DNA from: Geobacillus stearothermophilus ATCC 12980
GTDB taxonomy: Bacteria; Bacillota; Bacilli; Bacillales; Anoxybacillaceae
Length of the DNA stretch: 64,000 bases
NCBI RefSeq assembly: GCF_030369615.1
Contig: NZ_CP128494.1
Span: 2,189,501 to 2,253,500, forward strand
Direction: 5' to 3'
A program made the translations under genes and the position numbers. Positions 48,381 to 56,396 of this stretch are shown here, piece after piece. The notes below the pieces were generated by a model that saw nothing but the letters and a program-made list of their open reading frames with translations, did no database searches and had not been told where the DNA came from. The first letter of the stretch is position 1. The number at the start of each line of letters is the position of its first letter.

Positions 48381-48509
48381 TTACCGGGCGATCACGGTCG
48401 GCGGCGGATGTTCGTCTTTCGCTGCTTCTTTCACGCCGGTTCCGCCGGCGAAGGCGGAAGCAAGACCAAGGGCAGCGAGTGCGATGATCAGGATGATTCG
48501 CTTTTTCAA
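48381..48509 (-). CDS. nprX: NprX-like signalling peptide precursor
   Basis: 42-residue peptide precursor. It starts at a TTG (48509) eight bases after AGGAGG and reads MKKRIILIIALAALGLASAF, then a short Gly/Ala/Lys-rich linker, ending in DEHPPPTVIAR and TAA. The first 22 residues are a typical Sec signal peptide, so the product should be exported and processed to a short C-terminal peptide that is imported again by Opp. Position immediately after nprR (5-base gap), orientation and size (about 43 residues in B. cereus NprX) match the NprR-NprX cassette. The GCCCGG...CCGGGC inverted repeat at the stop could stabilise the message. Confidence 0.8.
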   Translation of the reverse strand: MKKRIILIIALAALGLASAFAGGTGVKEAAKDEHPPPTVIAR

Positions 48510-48514
48510 CCGCT

Positions 48515-49789
48515 TCACCTCCTTTCCCGTTTCCGCAAAAGCTCGCAACTGAGCCGATAATAATGGGCCGCTTGTTTGTACTGGCGCAAGCGCGCGTAGT
48601 AATCGGCCAAATATTCGGCATAGCAGGCGGCGTCTTCGTATTCTTTCCGCCTTTGAAAATACGGAATGGCTTCGTGCTTGAGCAGCCGCTCGAACGCTTC
48701 CCCCTCGCCCGACAACAGCAGCCGGTAAATGGAAAAATGCAAATAATACTCATAATGCTCGGACGCGCCGTTAGGGGCTTGTTCGAGCTGTTTCCACCCT
48801 TCCTCGACAGCCATCGACGCTTTGCGATAATGCTTGGCATCGCAATGCACGCGCACGAGCGACAAAAGCGTGATGAGCCGAGCATCCAGCGGGGCGTCCT
48901 CTTTATAGATCAAACTGTTCTCGTAATGTTGCACCGCCTCGCGGTATTGACGTTTCATTCCTTTCAAGTGGCCGAGATTGTGTTCCACAATCCCCAGAAG
49001 CCGTCGATCATCCACCATCCTCGCCGCCTTTTGGGCCAGCAGACAATGGTCGACCGCTTTGTCGATCTCCCCGCAGCGCCGGTAGCAAATCGCGAGCAAA
49101 ATATGGCATTCAGCGCTGCGGCGCAAATCGTACTCCGCCTGACTGAGCGCCAAGGCCTGCTCGGCATAGCGGAGGCACGAAAACACGTTCCACGTCCGGC
49201 TGTATGAAAGCGCCAACAAATAATCCAAATCCGCCTTCTCCCAGCCCGGCCGGCGTTCCTCCCCCGACAACCGTTCTGCCTTTTGGTAGCATTGCAAAGC
49301 ATCGTCGTATTTTTCTTGACAATAATAGAGAAGCCCCAAAAACTTCCAATAGTAGTAGCGCATCGCATCATCGAGCGCCTCATACCACTCCTGTACGCTC
49401 CGCGCCGCCGCCTCAGCCCCTTTGACATCGCGAAGCAGCAGCAAATACCGGACGTACATCAATTGGAAGTAAATCGCCGCTTCGATATCGTTGCTCTCCT
49501 GGCACAGCTGCCTCACCGTTTCATGCTTCTCGCGGGCGGCTTGCACCTCTCTGGCCACCATCGTTTTGTACCAGTCCATCACCGATTCACGCCATGAAGC
49601 GGCCGTTTTGCCTTCACCTTGACAGATGCCGAGCCGGCGGAACAGCAGGTCAAGCACGTCTTTGCTCGGCGTGGCTTGATTGTTTTCAATTTTCGACAAA
49701 TACGAGACCGAAATGATACCGTCCGCCGCCTCCTCTTGAGTCAACCCCTTCATCAAGCGGGCCAATTTCACATAATCGCCCAGTTTCAA
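48515..49789 (-). CDS. nprR: RNPP-family quorum regulator NprR
   Basis: Transcriptional activator of extracellular protease, of the Rap-NprR-PlcR-PrgX family; the B. stearothermophilus counterpart is called nprA. 424 residues: an N-terminal helix-turn-helix (5-60, LTQEEAADGIISVSYLSKIE), then about nine tetratricopeptide-type helix pairs (approx. 85-420) forming the pocket for the NprX peptide. The stop overlaps the ribosome site of nprX. A TATAAT (49830-49825) lies about 40 bases upstream with a weak -35. Like B. cereus NprR it could also bind Spo0F-type partners, but that is not shown by the sequence. Confidence 0.92.
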   Translation of the reverse strand: MKLGDYVKLARLMKGLTQEEAADGIISVSYLSKIENNQATPSKDVLDLLFRRLGICQGEGKTAASWRESVMDWYKTMVAREVQAAREKHETVRQLCQESNDIEAAIYFQLMYVRYLLLLRDVKGAEAAARSVQEWYEALDDAMRYYYWKFLGLLYYCQEKYDDALQCYQKAERLSGEERRPGWEKADLDYLLALSYSRTWNVFSCLRYAEQALALSQAEYDLRRSAECHILLAICYRRCGEIDKAVDHCLLAQKAARMVDDRRLLGIVEHNLGHLKGMKRQYREAVQHYENSLIYKEDAPLDARLITLLSLVRVHCDAKHYRKASMAVEEGWKQLEQAPNGASEHYEYYLHFSIYRLLLSGEGEAFERLLKHEAIPYFQRRKEYEDAACYAEYLADYYARLRQYKQAAHYYRLSCELLRKRERR

Positions 49790-49866
49790 CCACCATCGAT
49801 CCCTTCATTTTTCTTTTACTGAAAATTATAATGTTTTTTCTGTCTGCTTCCATCGCCCTTCGGCAC

Positions 49867-49906
49867 TAAAAAACAAAACAGGCGCCCCAAACGATTGGGA
49901 CACCTG
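49867..49906 (-). terminator. Intrinsic terminator after the rhodanese gene
   Basis: Reverse-strand stem CAGGTGTCCC / GGGGCGCCTG (with G-U pairs) followed by TTTTGTTTTTT. It isolates nprR from upstream transcription. Confidence 0.85.
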
Positions 49907-50063
49907 TCGAACAAAACGTGCAGGCCGCCTTCGGCTGCCGGCTGCATGTCGGCCGAAACTGTGATGTCTCGTTAACATGGAAACCTTCTTCACGAAAGCC
50001 CGCATCGCCATTCGCACGGACGCCCGGCCGCGGTCAGGCGGAAACGGCAGGCGCGACGAGGCA

Positions 50064-50378
50064 TCATCGTTTCGGCACCGTTTCCCCTTCCCACTCAAGC
50101 ATGCCGCCTGTCATGTTGCAAACACGGTAGCCGCGCTCTTGTAAATAGCGGCAGACGTTTTCGCTACGCCGCCCGGAGCGGCAGACGAAAATATATTCTT
50201 CATTGCGGTCGAATTCCTCAAGCCGATCGGGGATGTCGCCCATTTTGATATGCTTGGCGCCCGGAATCATGCCGAGGGCGACTTCCTCGTCTTCGCGCAC
50301 ATCGACAATGTTCAGCTTTTCACCGCGTTCGAGTTTTTCCTTCACCTCAGCCGGGGTAATTTCTTTGATCTCTTCCAT
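50064..50378 (-). CDS. ytwF: Rhodanese-domain protein YtwF
   Basis: Single-domain rhodanese, 104 residues, cytosolic sulfurtransferase-like. The active-site cysteine loop is FVCRSGRRSENVCRYL near residue 67, and KLNIVDVREDEEVALGMIPG is the usual N-terminal block. It carries a second cysteine near the loop (VCRYL) and one near the C-terminus (VCNMTGG). It lies downstream of leuS on the same strand, 239 bases away, with no gene seen between. Confidence 0.88.
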   Translation of the reverse strand: MEEIKEITPAEVKEKLERGEKLNIVDVREDEEVALGMIPGAKHIKMGDIPDRLEEFDRNEEYIFVCRSGRRSENVCRYLQERGYRVCNMTGGMLEWEGETVPKR

Positions 50379-50617
50379 GGCGGACCGACTCCTTTCTTTG
50401 ATCGTTTCAGCAAACGGTTCTTGCTTTTGGCCGCTTCGACAAACGGCGGCGAGAAAGCGCAGTTTCCCCGCCCGCTGCCTAAAAGCACATCGGCGATGGA
50501 CGCCCGCTTCCGCGCCAAGCGGAGGGACAAAGCCGGCCCAGACGGCGCGGGCGCCGTTGCGGTTGCTTCGCAGGAAACGGCACGCGCCACCGCCTGTGCG
50601 GATCGAACAGCCAACGA

Positions 50618-53036
50618 TCAGTTGGCGACGATATTGACGAGCTTGCCCGGGACGGCGATCACTTTGCGCACCGTTTTGCCCTCGAGCTGCTCTTTAATTT
50701 TTTCGTCGGCCAGCGCCCGCTCCTCGAGCGCTTCTTTTGGCAAGTCGGCTGGCACGTGCAGGCGCGACCGCACTTTGCCGTTGATTTGCACGACGATTTC
50801 GACGACGTCGTCGACGAGCTTCGTTTCATCATACGCCGGCCACGGTTCGTAGGCGATCGTGTCCGTATGGCCGAGCTTTTGCCACAACTCTTCGCCGATG
50901 TGCGGACAAACCGGTGACAAGAGCTTGACGAAGCCTTCCATGTATTCTTTTTTCATTTGCTCCGCTTTGTACGCTTCGTTGATAAACACCATCAGCTGCG
51001 AAATGGCAGTGTTAAAGCGCAAGCCTTCATAGTCTTCCGTCACTTTTTTCACCGTTTGATGATAGACGCGCTCGAGCGTATCGTTCGCCGGTTCGTCGAC
51101 AATGTTCGGGTTCAGTTCGCCATTCTCGGTGACAAAGAGTCTCCAGACGCGGTCGAGGAAGCGCCGCGCCCCGTCAAGCCCTTTCGTCGACCAGGCGATC
51201 GACGCTTCAAGCGGCCCCATGAACATTTCATACAGCCGCAGCGTGTCAGCGCCATGGCTTTCGACGATATCGTCCGGGTTGACGACGTTACCCTTGGATT
51301 TGCTCATTTTTTCGTTGTTTTCGCCCAAAATCATCCCTTGGTTGAACAGCTTTTGAAACGGCTCTTTCGTCGGCACGACGCCAAGGTCGTAGAGAAACTT
51401 ATGCCAAAAGCGGGCGTACAGCAAATGCAAGACCGCGTGCTCCGCCCCGCCGATGTAGACGTCGACCGGCAGCCATTTTTTTCAATTTCTCCGGATCGGC
51501 GAGCTGCTTGTCGTTGTGGGGGTCGATGTAGCGCAAGTAATACCAGCAGCTGCCCGCCCATTGCGGCATCGTGTTCGTTTCGCGCCGCCCTTTTTTCCCG
51601 GTTTTCGGGTCGACAACATTGACCCATTCTTCGATGTTGGCCAGCGGCGACTCTCCCGTTCCCGACGGACGGATTTCATCCGTTTTCGGCAACACAAGCG
51701 GCAATTCCTCTTCCGGCACCGGCGTCATCGTGCCGTCTTCCCAATGGATGATCGGAATCGGCTCGCCCCAGTAGCGCTGGCGGCTGAACAGCCAGTCGCG
51801 CAGCCGGTACGACACTTTTTTCCGCCCTTTGCCATGCTCCTCAAGCCAGGCGATCATTTTGTCGATCGCTTCCTGCTTATTCAAGCCGTTTAAAAACTCG
51901 GAGTTGATATGCTCACCATCTCCGGTGTACGCTTCCTTTTCGATATTCCCGCCGGCAACGACTTCTTTGATCGGCAAGTGGAATGTTTTCGCGAATTCAT
52001 AGTCGCGCTCATCGTGCGCCGGCACGGCCATGATCGCTCCGGTGCCGTAGCTCATCAAGACGTAGTCGGCGATCCAAATCGGAAGCCGATCGCCGGTGAC
52101 CGGGTGAATGGCGTACGCGCCGGTGAACACACCCGTTTTTTCTTTCGCCAAATCGGTGCGCTCAAGGTCGCTTTTGCTTTGAATTTCCTTTAAGTAGGCG
52201 TCAACGGCTGGCTTTTGCTCCGGCGTTGTGATTTTTTCCACGAGCGGATGCTCCGGCGCCAAGACGGTGTACGTCGCGCCAAACAGCGTATCGGGCCGCG
52301 TCGTGAAGACGGTGAACGTTTCGTCATGGCCGTCGACGGCGAACTCGATTTCCGCTCCCTCCGAACGGCCAATCCAGTTGCGCTGCATTTCCTTAATGCT
52401 TTCCGGCCAGTCGAGCTCTTCTAAGTCTTCGAGCAGCCGGTCGGCGTAGGCGGTGATTTTCAACACCCATTGCCGCATCGGCTTGCGAATGACCGGATGT
52501 CCGCCGCGCTCGCTCCGGCCGTTGATCACCTCTTCGTTCGCCAGCACGGTGCCGAGCGCCGGGCACCAGTTGACCGGCACTTCATCCATGTAGGCGAGCC
52601 CTTTTTCATACAGCTTCAAGAAAATCCATTGCGTCCATTTGTAATAATTCGGGTCGGTCGTGTTGATTTCACGGTCCCAGTCGTATGAGAACCCGAGCGA
52701 TTTGATCTGCCGGCGGAAGTTGTCGATGTTTTTTTGCGTAAACTCCGCCGGGTCGTTGCCGGTGTCAAGCGCATATTGCTCGGCCGGCAGCCCAAATGCG
52801 TCCCAGCCCATCGGGTGAAGGACGTTGTACCCTTGCATCCGCTTCATGCGCGCCAAAATGTCGGTTGCCGTATACCCTTCCGGATGGCCGACGTGCAAGC
52901 CGGCGCCGGACGGATACGGGAACATGTCAAGCACATAAAACTTCGGCTTGTCGTCATCATCGGGCGTGCGGAACGTTTTGTTTTTCTCCCAATAGTCCTG
53001 CCATTTTTGTTCAATTTCGCGGTGGTTGAAGCTCAT
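50618..53036 (-). CDS. leuS: Leucyl-tRNA synthetase (frameshifted in this sequence)
   Basis: Class Ia synthetase charging tRNA-Leu. With one base removed the gene encodes 805 residues: HIGH motif [12 protein letters not shown] near 48, the editing domain about 220-420, and KMSKS ([14 protein letters not shown]) near 580 in the downstream part. The two parts are joined at a run of seven T at 51476-51482 (seven A in the mRNA) where six fit the family ([20 protein letters not shown]). Since leuS is essential, either the base is a sequencing error or the real product depends on slippage. ATG 53036 follows AGGAGGAG. A T-box leader precedes it. Confidence 0.9.
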
Positions 53037-53089
53037 CGCAGCACTCCTCCTATCCAGTTCTACTTGCATCATAGACGAAAATATGTACA

Positions 53090-53345
53090 AAAAAACCCCT
53101 CATCCCGAACAAAAGGGACGAGAGGAACACTTCCCGCGGTACCACCCTTTTTTGGCGCGCCTATGGCGCACCCGCTTTGTTCCTTAACGCAGATTCACGG
53201 CCGGCGTTATCGGCCGCAGCCGTTCACGCCGGCAACTCCGAGGCGAGTTCGCGGATTGACTTCGGTTGACTCGCACCGACCGTCAACTCTCTGCCGTCCA
53301 TCAAGCCCGCTACTATTCCTCTTCACCGTTGTTCGCTTTATGATG
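53090..53345 (-). ncRNA. T-box riboswitch leader of leuS
   Basis: The reverse strand has the T-box AGGGTGGTACCGCGG (53148-53134), a stem I distal region with GGCAGAGAGTTGACGG and GGTGCGAGTC, and a specifier loop GCGAACTCGCC in which CTC is the leucine codon directly after GAA. The terminator CCTCTCGTCCC / GGGATGAGGGG with seven T ends at about 53091. Predicted start near 53352. Confidence 0.93.
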
Positions 53346-53359
53346 ACAAATTTATTATT

Positions 53360-53388
53360 ATTGTAAAAAATTTGTCGATCGATTGCAA
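53360..53388 (-). promoter_or_regulatory. Sigma-A promoter of leuS
   Basis: TTGCAA (53388-53383) and TACAAT (53365-53360) on the reverse strand with an exact 17-base spacer, upstream of the leuS T-box. Confidence 0.75.
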
Positions 53389-53396
53389 GCGAAAAA

Positions 53397-54596
53397 CTAG
53401 ACGGTCACAGCCGTTTTTTCCCCCGCCTCTTCCGCCCGCTTCGGCAGCCCCCGGTCATACACGAGCGCCGCGCCGACGGCCAGCAGAGCGAAGGCGACAA
53501 GCAATCCGATGAGCGGTTTCATTCCGAACGCATCGGCGACCCACCCGCCGAGGACCGGCCCGATCATCCGTCCAGCCGTGGCCGTGCCGTTGACGATCCC
53601 TTGGTAAAACCCGGCTCTCCCCAGCGGCGCCAGCTCGTTCACCACCGCCGGAATCGCCGGCCAGACGATCATTTCGGCGATCGTGAGCACAACCATCGAC
53701 GTCGCAAATTGCAAAAGTGAATCCGCGCCAAACAATATCGCAAACGAGACGGTGAAAACGGCGAACCCGATGGCGATCTGCCGCTTCATCCCCGGCATAA
53801 AGCGGCGGACCAACGGCGCCAACAGCGGCTGGCCGAGCACGATCAAGGCGCCGTTGATCGTCCAAAGCAAGCTGTAGTGATGAACCGGAATGGAAAGCTC
53901 GCGCGTATAGGCGGCGATCGTCGTCGACCATTGGACGTAACTCATCCAGCATAATCCATAGCCGGCGCAAAGAAGGACAAGGGCGCGGATGTGCGCCCGG
54001 GGCGCCCCGTCCCCCGTTCGGCGCTTCCGCTCTTTTCTCCGCAGCGGCGGAAGCGGCATGCGCCGCAGCCCAATGACGACCGTCGCCAAAAAAGCGGCAT
54101 ACAGCCAAACGTTCGCCCAAAACACGAGCGCAAACGAATGCGAGGCGACAACGCCGCCAAGCGCCGAGCCGGCGGCGACGCCGATGTTTTGCGCCACATA
54201 CAAGGCGTTGAATGCCCGCCGTCCCCCTTCCGGCCAAACCGCCCCGACATACGCCGACGCCGCCGGAAAGACGACGCCGTTGCCGATGCCGACAAGCGCC
54301 AGCCAGACGGCATAATGCGGCCAACCATGCCAGACGCCCAAACCGACAAGCGCCGCCATCGTCAGGCACGCTCCGGACACGAGCGTGCGAAACCCGCCGA
54401 TCCGGTCAAACAACATGCCGCCGAGCAAGCTGCCAATGACGCTGCCGCCGGAGTTGAGCATCAGCACCGCTCCCGCTACGACGAGCGGCTGGCCGAGCTG
54501 TTCATGCAAATAAATGGTATTTAGCGGCCATAAAAACGACGCTCCTGTGACATTGAGCGCCATGCCGACAAGCAGCCACCAAAGAGCACGGGGCAT
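53397..54596 (-). CDS. yttB: MFS drug/efflux transporter (YttB-like)
   Basis: 399-residue major facilitator with 12 membrane helices, in the position of B. subtilis yttB next to leuS. The N-terminal half has MLNSGGSVIGSLLGGMLFDRIGGFR, split as GGMLFDRIGGFR, which contains the MFS motif A (G-x-L-x-D-R-x-G). A charged central loop (RRKERKRRTGDG) separates the halves. The substrate is unknown. It is upstream of, and in the same direction as, leuS. Confidence 0.86.
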   Translation of the reverse strand: MPRALWWLLVGMALNVTGASFLWPLNTIYLHEQLGQPLVVAGAVLMLNSGGSVIGSLLGGMLFDRIGGFRTLVSGACLTMAALVGLGVWHGWPHYAVWLALVGIGNGVVFPAASAYVGAVWPEGGRRAFNALYVAQNIGVAAGSALGGVVASHSFALVFWANVWLYAAFLATVVIGLRRMPLPPLRRKERKRRTGDGAPRAHIRALVLLCAGYGLCWMSYVQWSTTIAAYTRELSIPVHHYSLLWTINGALIVLGQPLLAPLVRRFMPGMKRQIAIGFAVFTVSFAILFGADSLLQFATSMVVLTIAEMIVWPAIPAVVNELAPLGRAGFYQGIVNGTATAGRMIGPVLGGWVADAFGMKPLIGLLVAFALLAVGAALVYDRGLPKRAEEAGEKTAVTV

Positions 54597-54669
54597 CGGT
54601 CATCATCCTTTTCGTCTGCTATTTCGACTCCCAAACTAATTGTATGTGGGAAAGCGAAAAAAAGCAATC

Positions 54670-54696
54670 AAAAAAAGAGGGCGGCATGGCGCCCTC
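54670..54696 (-). terminator. Intrinsic terminator after the 54-residue gene
   Basis: Reverse-strand stem GAGGGCG / CGCCCTC followed by TTTTTTTG. Confidence 0.9.
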
Positions 54697-54711
54697 ACAG
54701 ACAGCGGCGCG

Positions 54712-54876
54712 TCACCCGTTCCGCTGCTTGGAGCGGGCCGGCTGGCCACCTGTTTGTTCATACTGTTTTTTCGCCAGTTTCACCGGATCAAAGTCTTGGC
54801 CGAGTTCCAAATCGTTATTGTTGTGACCGTTGCGCGTTTTTTGCTCCGGGTTCGTTTGTTTCAGACGTCGCTTCAT
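54712..54876 (-). CDS. Small hydrophilic protein, unknown function
   Basis: 54-residue protein beginning MKRRLKQTNPEQKTRNGHNN and ending QPARSKQRNG. AAGGAGG lies eight bases before the ATG and a strong terminator follows the stop by 15 bases, so this is very likely a real gene although short. It is Asn/Gln/Lys-rich and has no hydrophobic core, like minor spore proteins or nucleoid-associated peptides; no family was recognised. Confidence 0.7.
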   Translation of the reverse strand: MKRRLKQTNPEQKTRNGHNNNDLELGQDFDPVKLAKKQYEQTGGQPARSKQRNG

Positions 54877-55008
54877 TCCTTGTTCCTCCTTGTGTTCGCC
54901 ATCAAGCAGACAGCCGCCCTGCGGTTGCTTTCCGTTTCACCGGTCAGGCAACATCCGCTTGTTATGCACCAGGACCTTCGATAGCGGCCATCGTGCAAAG
55001 CTCTTGTT

Positions 55009-55272
55009 TCATCGGTCAAGCAAAATCATCTCGTTTTGCAGCTGCTCAAGCTGAAGCCGCATCCGATGCAGCTGTTCCCGCTGCTGGGCGTTGCAACTTC
55101 GCGCCAAGTGAGCCAAATCGTTAACTGTCTGCTCAAGCATTTGCTGGGCGTTTGTGTATTCCGTGATGTTGTAGTGCTCTTGCTTTTGCGCTTCCGTATA
55201 TTGTTCTTTCGCAAAGCGGATGACGTCTTCGCACCGCTGCAAAAATTCTTCCACCGATTGTCTTGTCGCCAT
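55009..55272 (-). CDS. ytzC: DUF2524 protein YtzC
   Basis: 87-residue helical protein of the DUF2524 family. The start MATRQSVEEFLQRCEDVIRF (ATG 55272) follows AGAGGTGA; a longer start at 55290 is unlikely. The body is a two-helix coiled coil with EYTNAQQMLEQTVNDLAHL and RMRLQLEQLQNEMILLD. Function unknown. In B. subtilis it is adjacent to ytqA, as here. Confidence 0.85.
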   Translation of the reverse strand: MATRQSVEEFLQRCEDVIRFAKEQYTEAQKQEHYNITEYTNAQQMLEQTVNDLAHLARSCNAQQREQLHRMRLQLEQLQNEMILLDR

Positions 55273-55423
55273 GCGCTCACCTCTTTTCATGATGTTCCCT
55301 CATCTTTACTATGCGCCGACGCTTTCATCTGTATCACGTCAATGATTGGCAACAGTCGCTTTTTGCCGCCATCCGTGGTACAATGCAAGGATGATGCCAT
55401 TTCAGCACAAGGAGAGAACGGCC

Positions 55424-55741
55424 GTGACAAACGCAATCCCATTTCCATATGCCGCCGACGGAAAACGGTATCACACATGGAACTGCCATTTGCGGCAAAC
55501 GTTCGGCCAAAACGTGTTCAAAGTCGCCCTTGACGGCAGGTTTGACTGCCCGAACCGCGACGGAACGGTGACGTATGGCGACTGCACGTTTTGCAGCGCC
55601 GCCAGATCGGGCGATTTTGGCCCGATGTGGAGCGTCAACAAATGGGAAGGGCTAAACGCCATTGACGCTGAACTCAAGCGGCGGGACAGCTTTCAAGGAA
55701 AGCGGCGCGAACAGGGGGTGGCAAACGCATGGCCATCATGA
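55424..55741 (+). pseudogene. ytqA: ytqA radical SAM gene with an internal in-frame deletion
   Basis: Family members (TIGR01212-type radical SAM proteins) have about 310-320 residues; this reading has 105. The N-terminal part is normal (YHTWNCHLRQTFGQNVFKVA) including the FeS cluster cysteines in CPNRDGTVTYGDCTFCSAA, then jumps at about residue 66 from SGDF to GPMWSVNKWEGLNAIDAELK, which is the family's C-terminus. About 200 residues are missing and the frame is kept. It starts at GTG 55424 after AAGGAG and its end overlaps ytqB by 13 bases. The SAM-binding barrel is gone, so it should be inactive. Confidence 0.82.
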
Positions 55742-56316
55742 ATATTTTGCCGTTTGCCCGCTTTTTGCTTGATCAAGCAGTCAACGAAGGCGACATCGCC
55801 GTCGATGCGACAGTTGGCAACGGCCATGACACCGTCTTTTTAGCCGAGCTCGTCGGGGAGCGCGGGCATGTGTTTGGTTTTGATATTCAAGCCGAAGCGA
55901 TCGCGACGGCCAGAGCCCGCCTCGCCGAACACGGGCTGGACGGGCGGGTGACGCTGTTTCAGACAAGCCATAGCCTGCTGCTCGAAACGCTCCCCGACTC
56001 CGTTCACGGACGCATCGCCGGCGCCGTGTTCAACCTCGGCTATTTGCCGGGCGGCAATAAGCAAATCGCCACCCAGCCGGAATCGACGATTCAAGCGGTC
56101 GAGCAGCTTCTTTCCATCCTAAAGCCGGGCGGCATCATCGTTCTTGTCGTCTACCACGGCCATCCGGAGGGAAAGCGCGAACGCGACGCGCTCCTTGATT
56201 ACGTCCGCTTTCTTGATCAACGGCGCGTCCATGCCTTGAAATACGAATTCATCAATCGGCAAAACAACCCGCCGTTTTTGATCGCACTCGAGAATCGGGC
56301 GGATGGGAGCGCCTGA
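55729..56316 (+). CDS. ytqB: Class I SAM-dependent methyltransferase YtqB
   Basis: 195-residue rRNA/tRNA-type methyltransferase of the YtqB (COG2519-like, MraW-like) group. The SAM site is DATVGNGHDTVFLAELVG, residues 24-41, with GHVFGFDIQAEAIATAR. The domain end is NQNNPPFLIALENR. Substrate in Bacillus is a tRNA modification in some members, not shown here. ATG 55729 follows GGGGGTGG inside the end of ytqA. Confidence 0.88.
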   Translation: MAIMNILPFARFLLDQAVNEGDIAVDATVGNGHDTVFLAELVGERGHVFGFDIQAEAIATARARLAEHGLDGRVTLFQTSHSLLLETLPDSVHGRIAGAVFNLGYLPGGNKQIATQPESTIQAVEQLLSILKPGGIIVLVVYHGHPEGKRERDALLDYVRFLDQRRVHALKYEFINRQNNPPFLIALENRADGSA

Positions 56317-56361
56317 TTCCGTCCGATCCGCCGACGAACCACTGCTCTCGCCAGTACAAGC

Positions 56362-56396
56362 AAACGGCTGCCCTTACGAAAAGGACAGCCGTTTTT
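56362..56396 (+). terminator. Intrinsic terminator after ytqB
   Basis: AAACGGCTGCCCTT / AAGGACAGCCGTTT (one mismatch), followed by TTTG on the plus strand; on the reverse strand it lies over the last codons of ytpB. Confidence 0.85.

Noticed and set aside
51476..51482. Programmed ribosomal frameshifting in leuS as a regulatory device
   Set aside because: No LeuS is known to use it, no stimulatory stem or internal Shine-Dalgarno is evident, and a read error in A7 is simpler. It is kept only as a point to check.
55346..55741. A short independent gene ending in the ytqB start region
   Set aside because: Both halves match the two ends of the radical SAM family, so it is better explained as a deletion derivative than as a novel small protein.
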